Origin: Diphasiastrum complanatum
Lineage: Eukaryota > Streptophyta > Lycopodiopsida > Lycopodiales > Lycopodiaceae
Reading direction: 5' to 3'
Length of the DNA: 64,000 nucleotides
Assembly (NCBI GenBank): GCA_029204225.1
Contig: CM055095.1
Location: forward strand, 38,425,305-38,489,304
Part shown: positions 11,898-23,023 of the stretch, piece by piece
Position numbering within the stretch: position 1 is the first letter of the stretch
Layout of the letters: every line of letters starts with the position of its first letter
Notes under the pieces: model-generated
The model's input: the letters and a program-made list of their open reading frames with translations, nothing else
Database searches by the model: none
Told to the model about the DNA's origin: nothing
Translations under genes and position numbers: made by a program

Positions 11898-12550
11898 TGT
11901 TAGCCCAACATAGGAATTTATTGTGGCATGTATTTTGTAAGTCCACAAGTAGATTAAGGTTAGGAAAACCTTATACTTTGACCTTTTGCTATTTAAGTTT
12001 AATTATCACAGACAATCAATTGTAATGGTTCAACTTAGAAAGGTTCAACCTAGAAAGTCTAAGTTTAAGATTTAATTCCTAAGTTCAAGATTAAGTTAAA
12101 TTCTAAGTTATTGTAAGCACTAAGCTTGGACTTAGTCCCATATGCATGTTAGAGCAAAGGCCCTCCACTTTTGCCATATATGGAAGTGGATGAGTGCCTT
12201 CAACAACACTTGTACAAGCTATTGAATCAATAGAAACACTTTAATGTCATCTTTCTATGCTTACTTGTGTTCCCATTGGTAATTGAACACCTTGTGGTAG
12301 GTGCTCGAGCCCCACTAGGCCTTCTCCTTTGGATTGTGTAATTACTTATGGGATAATTAGTTCATCTTCCATCCCTTGTGGAGTCGCATTGAACAAATAT
12401 TATAAAATTTGTTAAAGAGGTGTGCAACTACAAGAATAAGTCCAAAGAAAGGTATTAAAACCCTGGCTTAGGGTTTTGAAGCTCAAATACTCTTTGTTGA
12501 AGAGGTTGGAAAACCCTAGTTAAGGGTTTTGAATTGCAAAAGTGGATTGC
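11898..12550 (+). mobile_element. LTR-like sequence related to the LTR of element C
   Basis: It starts TGTTAGCCCAACATAGG and shares with the element C LTR (37400-38206, read on the minus strand) the order TGTTAGC, then TTGTGGCATGT(A/G)TTTTGTAAG(T/A)CCAC, then an alternating CTTAGA/CTAAGTT-rich tract. No primer site or polypurine tract was found at its edges, so it may be a solo or truncated LTR. The 3' border is a guess. Confidence 0.4.
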
Positions 12551-13728
12551 TCTCTCTATACAACGAGTGTTGAGGAGCTGTAAACGTAGACAACACGATG
12601 CTCTAGCTGGAAGAACTCGCTTTCCAATGGCTGCTGACAGCCATGAACTACCCTAGGTGTTGGTTTGATCCATACCTGCAGAAGAAACACCATTTTTAAA
12701 TGCTTAAAAATTAGAGTATGAAGAAGCAGACCTGCAGACTGGTCGCGCGCATCAATCTCAATTGGATGATAGTGTTTGGAAAAAGCTAGTGCTTCTAAAG
12801 TCGGGTTTTAGCGCGTGAAACTATTGTGGGCTGTGGGATCTAAGTTGAAACTGATCAATGGTGGAAATAGAGGTGGATCTAGGCCAAAGATTGGAAGTAA
12901 CCATGGGATAAGAAGGGAAATGCCTTGAAGAGCCTTGAAGGGTAAAATGCATGGCAATTGCATTAAAATTTTTCATTTGAAAATCCATTAAAAGGGCCTG
13001 ACTAGTAAAAGTCGTTTTGAAGGCTATTGGACTTCATAAAAAGTAGTTCAAAAAACTGAAAAATCTCTAATTTGGGCCTCCCTTAGCCTATTTACGAGGG
13101 GCTACGGACTCCAAACGAAGGGCACCCAGACTATATCTGCAAGTACGGTACCGCAAAATAGAGTGGATGTAGAGGAGAATGCACTCAGTGATGATGTGAG
13201 GCTCATAGCTCCAACATATTGGTTGAGTACACATCATCGACCGAGGAGATTCGGTCGACTCCTTGTGACCAGTCACATGTTTTCCTTTCCGTGAGGGTCA
13301 CTCCGATGAGGGTCGCACCCTCACCCCTGGCGCTACTGCCAATGCTTCCTCCCGACACTCTTGGGAGAGGAGAAGGGGCCGCCTCGGTGTCTCTAGTTGT
13401 GGAGGATGTGGCGATGATCCTGATCTCTTTGACGTGGTCATGAGTCTTGCGTAGCACATCTCATCGTGGGGAGTTCCAATTTTGAGAGACATTGACCCAG
13501 GAGGCTACATGTACGGCACACAATATTGTGACTCATTGTTGTGTCGTGGATGTAGCATAGGGGTCCGTCGCTGGGAGCGGCAACCTCGCCTTCACTGCAT
13601 AGCAAGAAGAGAGAGAGAGAGGAGAGAGAGGATAAAGAGAGTGGAGAGAGGGAGAGAGAGAATGCCTAGGTTGAGAAAGGCTTTGGGGGCTCGAGCGCCT
13701 ACCCAAAGCTATTCTATCCCAACGTAGG

Positions 13729-13808
<80 letters not shown>

Positions 13809-14280
13809 AACCAAGAGAGTTTTATTAGAATGAGAATGGAAGATGATGCAATACCAAGGAAATGGCTCCCTCTTATAGATTTTAGAGGTGAGCCTCCTTC
13901 ACTCTCATTGGCCACTTCATTGGGGCAAGGATTCTAATCCAAGCCTTTAAAATAAACACAACTTAAATCTATTAGTGCTAAGAAAGCACAAAGGTACTCA
14001 CATGATTTATGTGAATTTTAAGTTGGGCCCTTTTAGCTTTTTTATTTGGAACTTGACTTAGGGCCTCTAATGTCATTTGAGAGTTTTAAGCCCCTAGTCT
14101 CTTATTCCTAGGAATTACAACTTGCTACTTGTGCTGGGTTGGGCTTACACGCGCAAGATGCCATTGCCCTCGCACATATTGCCCTACTTACAATGTACTA
14201 TGGCGGGGCCCACTAGGTAAGGCTTGGCCAACAATATTTTAAGTGGTGGGACCCACTTGTTTATTACTGTGTAGGAAATA
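12551..14280. other. No gene recognised; microsatellites and a small hairpin
   Basis: It contains a small palindrome, TCGACCGA and TCGGTCGA arms around GGAGAT (about 13237-13258), an impure GA tract (about 13608-13660) and a pure (GA)n tract at 13731-13801. Frames of 60-90 codons here are low-complexity artefacts. The 12600-13500 stretch is GC-richer than its surroundings but matches nothing I know. Confidence 0.4.
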
Positions 14281-14618
14281 CTCACAACAGGATCCACGGC
14301 CCAAAGTAGTGTCGGTCCCTCGACACTAGGCTGGAACTGTCGTGAAGGGGCTGTTGTCGGTTCTTTTATTGCTGGGACATGGCTGCTTTGGCAAAAGCAT
14401 TTTAGTTGGAGCCATAGCCGGAGTTGAAGTAGAGAGGGCAGCTAGAGTGGATCTTGTCCGAAATACTCACCCACTCACTTTAGGTCTTCATTTCCTTCAA
14501 CCTTTAAAGCCATTGGTTGGAGAAGCCACAATACCTAGTTGGAGCCATAACATGTTCTAGTTGGGAGTCTGCCATAACACTCGTTAGTTGGAGCCATAAA
14601 GGATGCAAACAACCAACA
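14281..14618 (+). mobile_element. Element B: 3' part of 5' LTR
   Basis: The end is fixed by the primer site: the LTR closes with CCAACA at 14618, one base before the tRNA-Asp-complementary sequence. The motif TAGTTGGAGCCATAA recurs at about 14403, 14537 and 14584, so the LTR 3' part is internally repetitive. I cannot place the LTR start, because no second LTR of this family is in the window. Confidence 0.55.
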
Positions 14619-14619
14619 T

Positions 14620-14632
14620 TGGCGCCGTTGCC
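14620..14632 (+). promoter_or_regulatory. Element B primer binding site (tRNA-Asp)
   Basis: TGGCGCCGTTGCC is the exact complement of the 3' end of plant tRNA-Asp including CCA. This primer is typical of Tat/Athila gypsy elements and supports the assignment of B. Confidence 0.85.
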
Positions 14633-15139
14633 ACTCTTTCCGCTCTTTTCTCATGCTTTTTGCTTGATTTCTTGCTTTTGTGGTGTAAAACTTCTGTTTT
14701 GACGTAGTGATTCAAACTACTATCTATGTCTTGTTGTGTTCTTCTGTTGGAGGGTTTGCGGATCCCAAGGCAACCCTAATCCTAGTTAATAAGTGAGAGG
14801 GATTTGGCACCCTGCATGTGTAAGTCCAACCCGATGATCACATAGTTATTTGATTGATTAGTTAAAAGTCAATAAAAGGACTTTAGGCCTTTTTGCGGGA
14901 CTTTTAATGTCGCAGGGCCTAAATGTCAAGTTAGTGAAAAAAGTTGGGTTTCCCTCCAATTTTGATGGTTCCCACACTTTTTTAAATTTGAATAAAAAGA
15001 GAGGCAAGACTGGACCAATAGGATTCAGAGGCCAGGGTCCTCCTCTCTACTATAAGAAGGGACCAACTCGAGTTACTCCTCATGTTCATTTCCTCATTTT
15101 AATAAAGCAGATTGGTTCTCTTCATAAATAGATTGATGA
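14633..15139 (+). other. Element B leader; gag missing
   Basis: About 500 bp follow the primer site without a gag-like frame. The normal gag and its zinc knuckles are absent between the primer site and the protease region, so this copy has lost gag. Confidence 0.5.
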
Positions 15140-15881
15140 ATGACCTTGCTCTTCTTCTTCCCTTCTCCATCTCTCATGCTTTTTTTGGATTTTGCTAATT
15201 ATTGTTTGTCTAGTAAGATCAATATTTCATTGGGAGAATTCCTGAAGTTGGTGCCAAAAGCAAAAGAAGTCTTAGCGCAAAAGTTAGCTCAAGAAGAACC
15301 AGAAGTCCATCATGAGCTACTTTTTTGTGCTGGATTTGAAGAATCTAACGAAGTACTCCATGTTGGAGCCGCTTGGGAAAGTGAACAAAAGAATATCACT
15401 CTACCAATACAACATAGACAATTTTCTAATGAAGTAACTGTTAGATGGCGGTTCGGGAGTTAACCTGATTTCTACAAAGCTATGTGCAAAATGGGGCCTT
15501 ACAAAGATCAAACCTGCTACTTTTGCTATTAAGCTAGCTGATCAAATGATAGTTCGTCCACGAGGAATGGTGGAAGATATACCTGTCAGGATTGTAGGAG
15601 TACGGTTCGTCATTACTTTCGTAGTGATGGACTTACCAAAAGCGCCTAATGTTTACCGAGTTCTATTGGGACGTCCATGGTTATGAGTTGTGCAAGTAAT
15701 TCATAACTGGGGTACCGGAAAAATCACTTTTGACAATCGTAAACGTGCAGTTAAAATTGATCCTACAACTTGGACTATCAAACCAGTGGTTCAAAAAGAG
15801 GATGACAATTCGTCAACAACGGATCACACTTGTGACCGACCTTTACAACTCCGTCATGAAGCGTTGCACAAATTTTTGTGA
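15140..15881 (+). pseudogene. Element B: pre-protease and aspartic protease
   Basis: The first frame (15140-15463) contains SLGEFLKLVPKAKEVLAQK, a spacer that precedes protease in plant gypsy polyproteins. A frame change near 15440 leads to the protease: DGGSGVNLIS active site (from 15442), then a hydrophobic flap region, then YRVLLGRPWL (about 15655-15684) followed by a stop. The fold is recognisable over about 140 codons. After 15881 the frame ends and RT, RNase H and the integrase core are missing. Confidence 0.78.
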
Positions 15882-16180
15882 AACCCGATTGATGGCAGGT
15901 TCATGCCTTAGCAGCAAAGAAAGCCCGTCGCAAGGCATGGCACGATCACCGATTGCACAAAAAAGATTTGAAAGCAGGAGATCTTGCATTAATGTACAAA
16001 ACCAAGCTGATCAAGGACAAGTTGAAATTTATTGGGGAAGGCCCGTATAAAGTGAAAGAAAACTTGAACTATGGCGCAATAATTCTTGAGCACTTGGATG
16101 GAAAACGATTTGATACTCCGGTGAATGGCAACTACTTACGCAATTTTTGGCAGCCTGCTCCGCCAGTTCAGGAAGTTTGA
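15882..16180 (+). pseudogene. Element B: integrase C-terminal tail
   Basis: It encodes RKAWHDHRLHKKDLKAGD, then KDKLKFIGEGPYKV and a NGNYLRNFW end. This is the typical gypsy integrase tail (KxGDxVLL, then KWxGPYxV, then xVNGxxLRxxW). Protease is joined almost directly to this tail, so about 3 kb of the pol core is deleted. Confidence 0.8.
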
Positions 16181-16994
16181 TCTCAATGGTTTTTTCATTT
16201 TATTTGTTTTTCAATTTTTTGTTTTTCAGTATTTAATTTGCCAAGTTTTTTGGAAAAAGACAGTTAAAAAAAAATTATTAAATTGAGAAAAGACTGATGA
16301 GCAAAAGTCAGAAAGTCATCAGCATAGAAAATGAAACACAGTAATTTTTTCATGGAAAAAGACTTAGAAAATCACTTTTTTGGTCAGATTTAGCGTATTC
16401 AGTACCAAAAACCTTTGCTGAGCTCTCAGACTGTACATCCACTCTAGATTTATCTAATTTGAGATGGGCGAAGGTTCCTGTCTAGAAAAACTCCAGTTTT
16501 TTAGTCCGACGAAGGATTAGTGATATGCCATTTTGAGAACCTTCACCGAGCATCTTAACCTCATTATTAACCTTCGTCGACCTGTTAGATGATCTTAAAA
16601 TGTCAAAATTAGGTTGTCCATAGGTTCAGGTCTTGAAAAAATACATTTATGATACCCGGGCGAAGAACCCTCCTAGGCGAAGGTTTATCCTTCGCCAGGC
16701 CTGGAAAACGTTCGCCTGATATGTTCAGATTCCCAAAAACCTTCGCCGAGATTTTTATACCCTGTTATCACAATACTGTACATGCCTACAAATTTTTGTT
16801 CAGAACTGATCAGCCAAACTAGTATTCAGTGTAATGGACCCACCAAATTCACCTATAAGTTGACTAAATTCGATTCATTCCTCACTTGTGCTAGCGAAGC
16901 TCTTGCGAATTTTTACCATGACCAAAGCCTTCCAAAATTTTTGCACTGCTTTCTAAGACACTTTTACGCGTTTTATATCTCCTTTCTAATCATC
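16181..16994 (+). other. Element B: spacer with CTTCGCC/GGCGAAG motif array
   Basis: Non-coding sequence between integrase and the downstream frame. The CTTCG(C/T)C or GGCGAAGG motif occurs about nine times in both orientations between 16460 and 16760, at roughly 16466, 16506, 16541, 16571, 16658, 16675, 16695, 16708 and 16740. Pyrimidine-rich sequence leads to the ATG at 16995. The same position in element C carries eight GCGAATT/AATTCGC motifs. Confidence 0.7.
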
Positions 16995-19445
16995 ATGTCT
17001 TCTACCGATACTTCCCAGTCTCCGAGCTATGCTATCCATCGTGATGTCCCATCTGCAACGGACATCATGATCCTTCCTAGCACAAGCATGGTCACTCAGT
17101 GGATGACCCTTGCGGAGCCTTTGCTCATTGCAATGGGTATTCATGGGAGAGCCTTTTCTGGTTGCATCAATATGGAATTTATCACTCTTGCCTTCAGTAC
17201 ATGGAAGGAAGAGAAATCTAAATTTTATATCACTTTCCAGGGAGCCACACACAAGATGCGCGTCACTGAGGTCGCCCTTGCAGCTATAGGTATAGCATCC
17301 GGCACGCAGGCCTCACCCAATCACAACCATGCCAAATAGGCCATCAAGCCATATATTGACCTCACCAACGATCTGCACTGGACCAATGACGGCTACCTTC
17401 TGGAAGCCATCATTGAGCCTTCAATCTACGCGGTTGCCCAACTATTGAACAACTTCCTCATGGTTGGCAACCTCAGGAAAGACTGCATCACATCACAGAT
17501 CCTCCATAGGATAGTGGAGTCCCACACCAAGTTGGCCAAAGCTCCTCTTGAACCATATAATTGGTTCAAGACTGTTTCTGGTGAGCTCAAATGAGCTATT
17601 AAGGCCAATACTAAACATCAGTTCACTATTGGCTCTTTATTGTCCCTTTTAGCCGCTTCTCACTTAGAAAACAGAATCCATGGCTTTCACTTGGATTTTG
17701 TGTTGTCGGTCTATGAAGAAGCACCGGCAGAGTCATCTCACTAGGCCTCGAGTTCTCATAGTCGTCATCGTCCACACAGCGAGATCGTTATTTCTGACTC
17801 GCCTTCCGCGTCACGACGTCGCACTAGACAAAACTCGTCAGCTACGCTTCCACCCCTTGCTGTTGTTCGCATTGAACTTCCCATTCCCCCAGCCTCTGAT
17901 GCTTCCCTCGCCTCTACTTCCATTCAAGGATAGTCTGTGACCATTGGGCCTACCATTCCCATCATAGCTGCCCAGGCCGCCTCACCCCCACACACTGAAG
18001 CCACCTCACCAAACATACAGTTCTTTATGGATATGTTTGATGATTCTGACCCCCTTGGGGCCACTGAAATTTTTGAAATGCCCCAAAGCCCTGTGCCCTT
18101 TGAACTCCAATCCCCTAGGATTTGGACATATCCATGAATCTACTGTTGGTGTTAAAGATGTCTGCTAGCCACCTCACACGGAAGATAGCCCAGCCGCACT
18201 TCGAGTCAAAAGGGCTGTGAAATCACCAAAAGAGTTCGATGCCACAGTGCCTGAGGGATTTGAAGAAGAGGACATTTATGAAGAAGAAGAAGTATTGGCA
18301 CCTATTCCACGCCTACCAAGGATAGTACCATCAGGTCCTCCTACTACTGCCGCCTCCACGACCGTCGATTCTGGTGATGCTCTAGGTTTGGTTTCAAGCC
18401 TTGTGCAAGTGATCCAGTCTATGCTGGATAAGAAGAAGGAAATGGAACAGAGAATCTCCGAGATGGGGTCCGAAAACACTCTGATCGGCCAGAAACTTGT
18501 CCAACTGGATTGAGAGTTAAAGATTGTCAAACAACATGAAGACAAGGCTAAAGCCGAAAAGAAGTTGGCCCAACAACAAGCTGATCGCTTGGAAGACTAC
18601 ATCAGCTCCCTGCAAAATGCCCTGACAACCGCACAGGATCAGGTGGATAAGGCCATGCAAGATGAAAAGCAACAGGTGCAGCTGCTGAAGGGTCAATTAC
18701 AGATGGCCGAACAAGATCGCATGCGGCTTCAAGGTGAATTGGATGCGACCACCCTTGAACGTGATGCGTATCTTCAAACACAAATACTAGATCATCTGGT
18801 CACACTGACGGAGATTGCGTATTTGTTCAAGAAAATGGAGACATACAAAGTGGCCCTTCAAAGATTTCAAGGCCGCTTTGACAGGTTCAAAGGAGTAGCT
18901 TCAACCGAGTTGGCAAAGGCTAAAGAGACCATCACCACCTATGAAAAAGAAGTCGTCCAAGTGTTGGAAGCCGGACCACAAATCTCCGTACCGGTCATGC
19001 CGCAATTCTCCCCTCCGCGCCAAGAAGCTATACCAATGGATACAAGGGTAGATTCCAGCATGGACCAGGGGGGAGCTCTCGATATTGGCGAACCACCGCC
19101 AATCTTACCGACAATACAAACAGGTCCATCCTCATCAAGGACCACACCTCTATTCAAAAGGCCCATCAGCGTCGAGGACTAGATCCAGACCTTCTTAAAG
19201 CAACATCCGCATGAGTCCTCGCGTGGTGGATGGGTTCTGAAGTTTAAGACCTCTGAGATAGAGGCCGGCAAAGAGTTGGATAAAATACTTGCATTTGGGA
19301 GAGCAGCCGGCATGGAGAATCACTGTTTTTTTAAAAACTCCGGCATCAATTAGGAGTTACGTCGCCAGTCCTCGGGGATTTCATTAACTCACATGCTTTT
19401 TAGTGATTTACTGCCTTTGCAGCATTTTTTAAAAAATGAGAATTT
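16995..19445 (+). pseudogene. Element B: long coiled-coil reading frame downstream of integrase
   Basis: Read from ATG 16995. The order of parts is: an N-terminal domain of about 230 residues (hydrophobic helices, WMTLAEPLLIAMGIHG early, HLENRIHGFHLDFVLSVYEE late), a Pro/Ser/Thr-rich linker (about 17740-18210), an acidic patch, a strongly heptad-like coiled coil (about 18420-18970, rich in Gln, Lys, Glu), a Pro-rich stretch, and a C-terminal motif around 19215 containing RGGWVLKF. Stops at 17337, 17592, about 17742, 17935, 18172, 18511, 19180 and 19351 are all TAG or TGA where CAG or CGA would be read. One frameshift lies near 18110. The same architecture occurs in element C. No enzymatic motif is seen; the function is unknown. 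Confidence 0.6.
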
Positions 19446-19737
19446 TCTTGGAACATGAAGCCGTACATCTATCTTCACTGACATTATCTTCAAAAAAATG
19501 GGATTGAAGTCAAACTATGTCTATTCTTTTCACTTACTTGACCATAAATGAGACTCTATTTTGGCTAAATAACAATCATTTGAAAGCATTGCAAGAATCA
19601 ATTTCATTCAGAATTGCAATAATCAATTTTTATTCAGAATTACAAGAATCAATTTCATCAGCGACAACATCTTGCAATTCATCTCCTCTTAGATGATTTT
19701 CATCATCACTCTCACTTTCAAAATTTATTTCATCATC
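19446..19737. other. Junction between element B and the CACTA remnant
   Basis: Coding similarity of B ends near 19445. At about 19583-19655 a unit of about 35 bp, AAGAATCAATTTCATTCAGAATTGC with small changes, occurs three times. No LTR of B follows, so B is 3' truncated here. Confidence 0.4.
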
Positions 19738-20384
19738 CTAACTATTAGAATTTCTATTCTCAACATCTATGGAAGTGGGTGTTTCAAGTATGGTTTGACG
19801 ATTTATTACATCTCTAGGTAGCTCAATCTCATAGTTAAATTGAAGGCTTTCCATTTCATTCTCAACATTTGCACCCTCAAATACTCGTCGTGAACGTGGT
19901 TCAACTTGAGCTACAAACCACCATATCTTGTTTAGTCGATCTGGTTGAAAAAACACCTACAAAAATCACTATTTTAGAACATATCGAAAACTCAAATACT
20001 GAAGTCACTTGCAATAAAATGAAAAACATTATAGCATAGCATGTGCACCTACTCACAGTGACGAGGCAACACCAATGTGTCAAAGGACTCCATGCTCAAT
20101 GTTTTTGATGAATCAATCGCAAAAAATCCACTTGGATCCGGTTTTACGATTGCATTTGGCCCTCTACAAACTACCTTGAACCATTTCACATCAAATAAAA
20201 AATAGTGTCCACTTTCACCAAATGACACATCATAAATATTTTGTATAGTTCCTACGTATTCTATATCTCCTGAGATGAGATTCTGATCTCGTGCACTACT
20301 TTGACTTTCTTGTTGGAAAGATGCTATTACACCACAATCGTGTGTGCGTCTCTTGTTATCAATCCTTTCAACACGAAAGTGGAA
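19738..20384 (-). pseudogene. CACTA transposase, DUF4216-type C-terminal exons
   Basis: Reading down from about 20384: THDCGVIASFQQESQ, then DIEYVGTIQNIYDVSFGE, then FDVKWFKVVCRGPN and SGFFAIDS. After a probable intron near 20050-19960 comes VFFQPDRLNKIWWFVAQVEPR, the typical end of DUF4216 in TNP2 transposases (pattern V[FY]Y.D....WxVV). An acidic tail closes the protein at 19738. It is part of the CACTA element whose other pieces lie at 20789-21290, 36589-37399 and 48833-49610. Confidence 0.78.
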
Positions 20385-20788
20385 ACCAAAAGCCCATTGT
20401 TCGGTGCACCCTTGGGCCTTCCTGGCCTCTTGCGGACGAGGGGAGCCGTCAATGCCTCATCACCCCCGTGCAGATCACTTGGCTGACTAGGCTAGGCCCA
20501 AGCTGCGGCCGGCTGGGATAGAGTAGCCAAAGATGGGTGTCCTTGTGCAGCTGATAGTGGAGGATAGGTCCGAGGAGTGTGTGCCCGTGGGCCTGCTGCT
20601 GGTGGAGGAACTGGATGTGGAGGGGCCGTCCCTGTAAGAGGCAAGTACAGCGGCGATAAGTACTGAAAGGGGCGCTGCGGTGGACGGTACTGGTACATCC
20701 TGGGTGCTGCCAAAGGAGGAGCCGGTGCTGTGGGTGTTGCCAAAGGAGGAGCCGGTGCCGTGGGTGTTGCCAATGGAGGAGGAAAGTC
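20385..20788 (-). other. Pro/Ser-rich insert with 30 bp repeats and AT-hook-like motif
   Basis: This GC-rich stretch lies between two CACTA transposase blocks. Near 20700-20775 three tandem units of 30 bp (ACCGGCTCCTCCTTTGGCA...) encode Ala/Pro/Thr-rich sequence. At about 20400-20440 RKRPGRPKGAPN is encoded, which fits an AT-hook (GRP core with flanking basics). It could be a captured host gene piece or a transposase linker. Composition differs clearly from its neighbours. Confidence 0.45.
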
Positions 20789-21290
20789 TCATTCTGCGTT
20801 TGATATTTTTTGTCCCTCTTTTGTTGTTTTTTGTAGTGTGTCATGCATCCACTCTATAGTGCATTGCTTGGGCAATGGCTCAAGATCATGTGAACTTGAG
20901 GCCATGTGTCTACCTCTATTCTGTCGTTGGCGCTTTCTAGACAAGGCCCTCTTTTTTTTTTCTTCTTCATATAGGTCTAACCATTTATCCATAACTCCAC
21001 AATTATAAAGCATGAATGTAGAAATTTTTTCTCGTTGGAAGGGTGCCAACCTATGGCCCTTTCCCATCCCTTGAGGTTTTTCACTAGTTACATCTTTGGC
21101 TTTCTCATCACGCCACAATAGTGGAGTAGATGGATGTAGTTGGTGCAAAATTTCAGTAACATAAAAGAGAGATTCATGTACTAACCATCCCTCTGACATG
21201 CTACCTTCAGGCCTTGCCTTTTGACGCACAAAATCTCTTAAGACTTTCATGTACCTTTTCATAAAGAACATCCACCCCTTTATGATCAAC
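20789..21290 (-). pseudogene. CACTA transposase fragment (DUF4218-like)
   Basis: From about 21290 downward: KRYMKVLRDFVRQKARPEGS, a signature of the CACTA TNP2 domain in which Y.K.LK..V.N.ARPEGS precedes a conserved Cys/His-poor helix. It is followed by FQREKISTFMLYNCGVMDKW, comparable to the H..VLxN...V..Y block. The end is a Lys/Arg-rich region then WMHDTLQ. The open frame on paper (to 21409) runs past the junction with element C gag at about 21290 and its first 40 residues are not transposase. Confidence 0.72.
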
Positions 21291-23023
21291 TTAAAGATGT
21301 GATGACCGATGCTATCCGTGAAGAAGACGAAGATTCCGATGATGACTTTGACCATCGTGAAAAGAAATCTAATAATCCGGATCGTCCTAAGTCTGATAAT
21401 ATTGCTCAATCTTCTGAACTTCTACATCAAATGGAAACCTGGTAAAAAGCTCAACAATCACATATGGATAAACTCACTGCCGATTTCCAAACCGCCATGA
21501 AACAAATTGCTGAGAAATCCTTTCCAGCAAGAGAAAATGTCTGGTGTCCAATCTGCTCACAGCATCACACTGCTAATGAATGCCCTCAATTGCGAAATCA
21601 TTTCCCAGCAGCCACCAGACCCACCGTTTATCGAGCTTACCGCCCCTACCTGCCACAACAACCTGTGCCACGACCAGGGGTTTACCAACCATGACCACCT
21701 GCACCAAATCAATATCCATCCCCACGTCAACAGTTTGTTGTTAACCAACCTGCCTCACAAAACGTTTTCCATTATCTTGATCCGAATACCATCGATCCGG
21801 CCACCTACTATGTGGAAGACAATACTCAACCATAGTACTCTACTGAAACGGTTGTTCATTATACCTATGATTCTAATGCTCAACCACTAGTTCCCAATGC
21901 CCAAGCTTATAATCCAAATCCAACTGTCTTCGCCGCACATCAACTACCCACAATACAAGGATGCTTTATCTGTGCAGGTAAACATCCTAGTATTTGCTGC
22001 CCAGATAAACTTCGTTTCCCTCCAGCTTGTGAAAATTGTGGTATTGAACATCACGTGAAGGACTGCCCATCCCGATCCAACCCTACTGCTCCAGTCTATT
22101 CAGTGCAAGTAGAAACTTTACCAGTTGAAACTTATCATGTTTGGGTCTTGACTCGGGCACAAACCCAATGCCAAGCCCCTACACTTACACCTAGCAAAAC
22201 TCAACCGCAGGCTGTTCCTCCAAGTGATGATTCAACCCTGATAGTTTATCCTCACCCATCTGAAGAAATTCGGTTGCATCATGAGTATCACCAGCAAATC
22301 CGTAATGCCGACCAACAATCTTCCTCTTCCCATAAAGTACCTCACAAGCCCTTTAAAAGCAAAACCCTTGAAGGTACTGAAGTTTGGGGAGATATACTAC
22401 AAACCAATGTCACTCTTCCCTTCCATGTCCTCTGGAAGCATGCTGGCCAGTGGAAACAACAGATCCAATCCAATACCAGCACCACTATTGATAAGTTGCC
22501 TGAAATGCCCTTACATCTAACCAATCCACTCAACGAACGAGGCAACATCAAAATCCCAGCTACCCATCATCAATCCCATGAAATTTTAGCAGTACTCAAT
22601 GGAGGTTCTGGGGTTAATATCATTTCCACATCCCTCATGATGGAATGGAATCTGAGAGACAAGCTAGCCAAACCTATTTGTCAGCTTCGAATGGCTGATC
22701 AAAGTGTGGTCCGACCTACCGGTTTCCTTCCGCACGTGCTGATCAAACTAGGAGGTCTCAAATTTTCTGTTGACCTTGTAGTACTTGATATTTCCAATAA
22801 TGCCTATTCTTATGAATTACTACCAATGCATGAGTCGTTCATGACTAGAGCAAAGGCCGAGTCACTTTTGGTAATCGTGACAATTCTGTCACAATTGACT
22901 CAACGGGTAAACTCAAACCTGCACCCATACATGACGAGGAATCCTCAACCACCAACTCAATATTTGAGCCATACCAGTCCAGCCACGAAAAAGGTCATTA
23001 TGTTAAATCTATTGATATCATAA
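21291..23023 (+). pseudogene. Element C: gag and protease (5' truncated)
   Basis: The sequence switches from CACTA (minus) to gypsy gag (plus) near 21290. An acidic helix leads to three knuckles of unusual spacing CX2CX3HX4C: CPICSQHHTANEC (about 21550), CFICAGKHPSICC (about 21962) and CENCGIEHHVKDC (about 22030). A long linker follows, then the protease: VLNGGSGVNIIS at about 22589, with Asn where the catalytic Asp is expected, and a flap region QLRMADQSVVRPTGF. Three stops in gag (TAA, TGA, TAG) fall at former CAA, CGA and CAG codons. The protease frame 22055-23023 is open over 322 codons. The 5' LTR and leader are missing. Confidence 0.8.
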
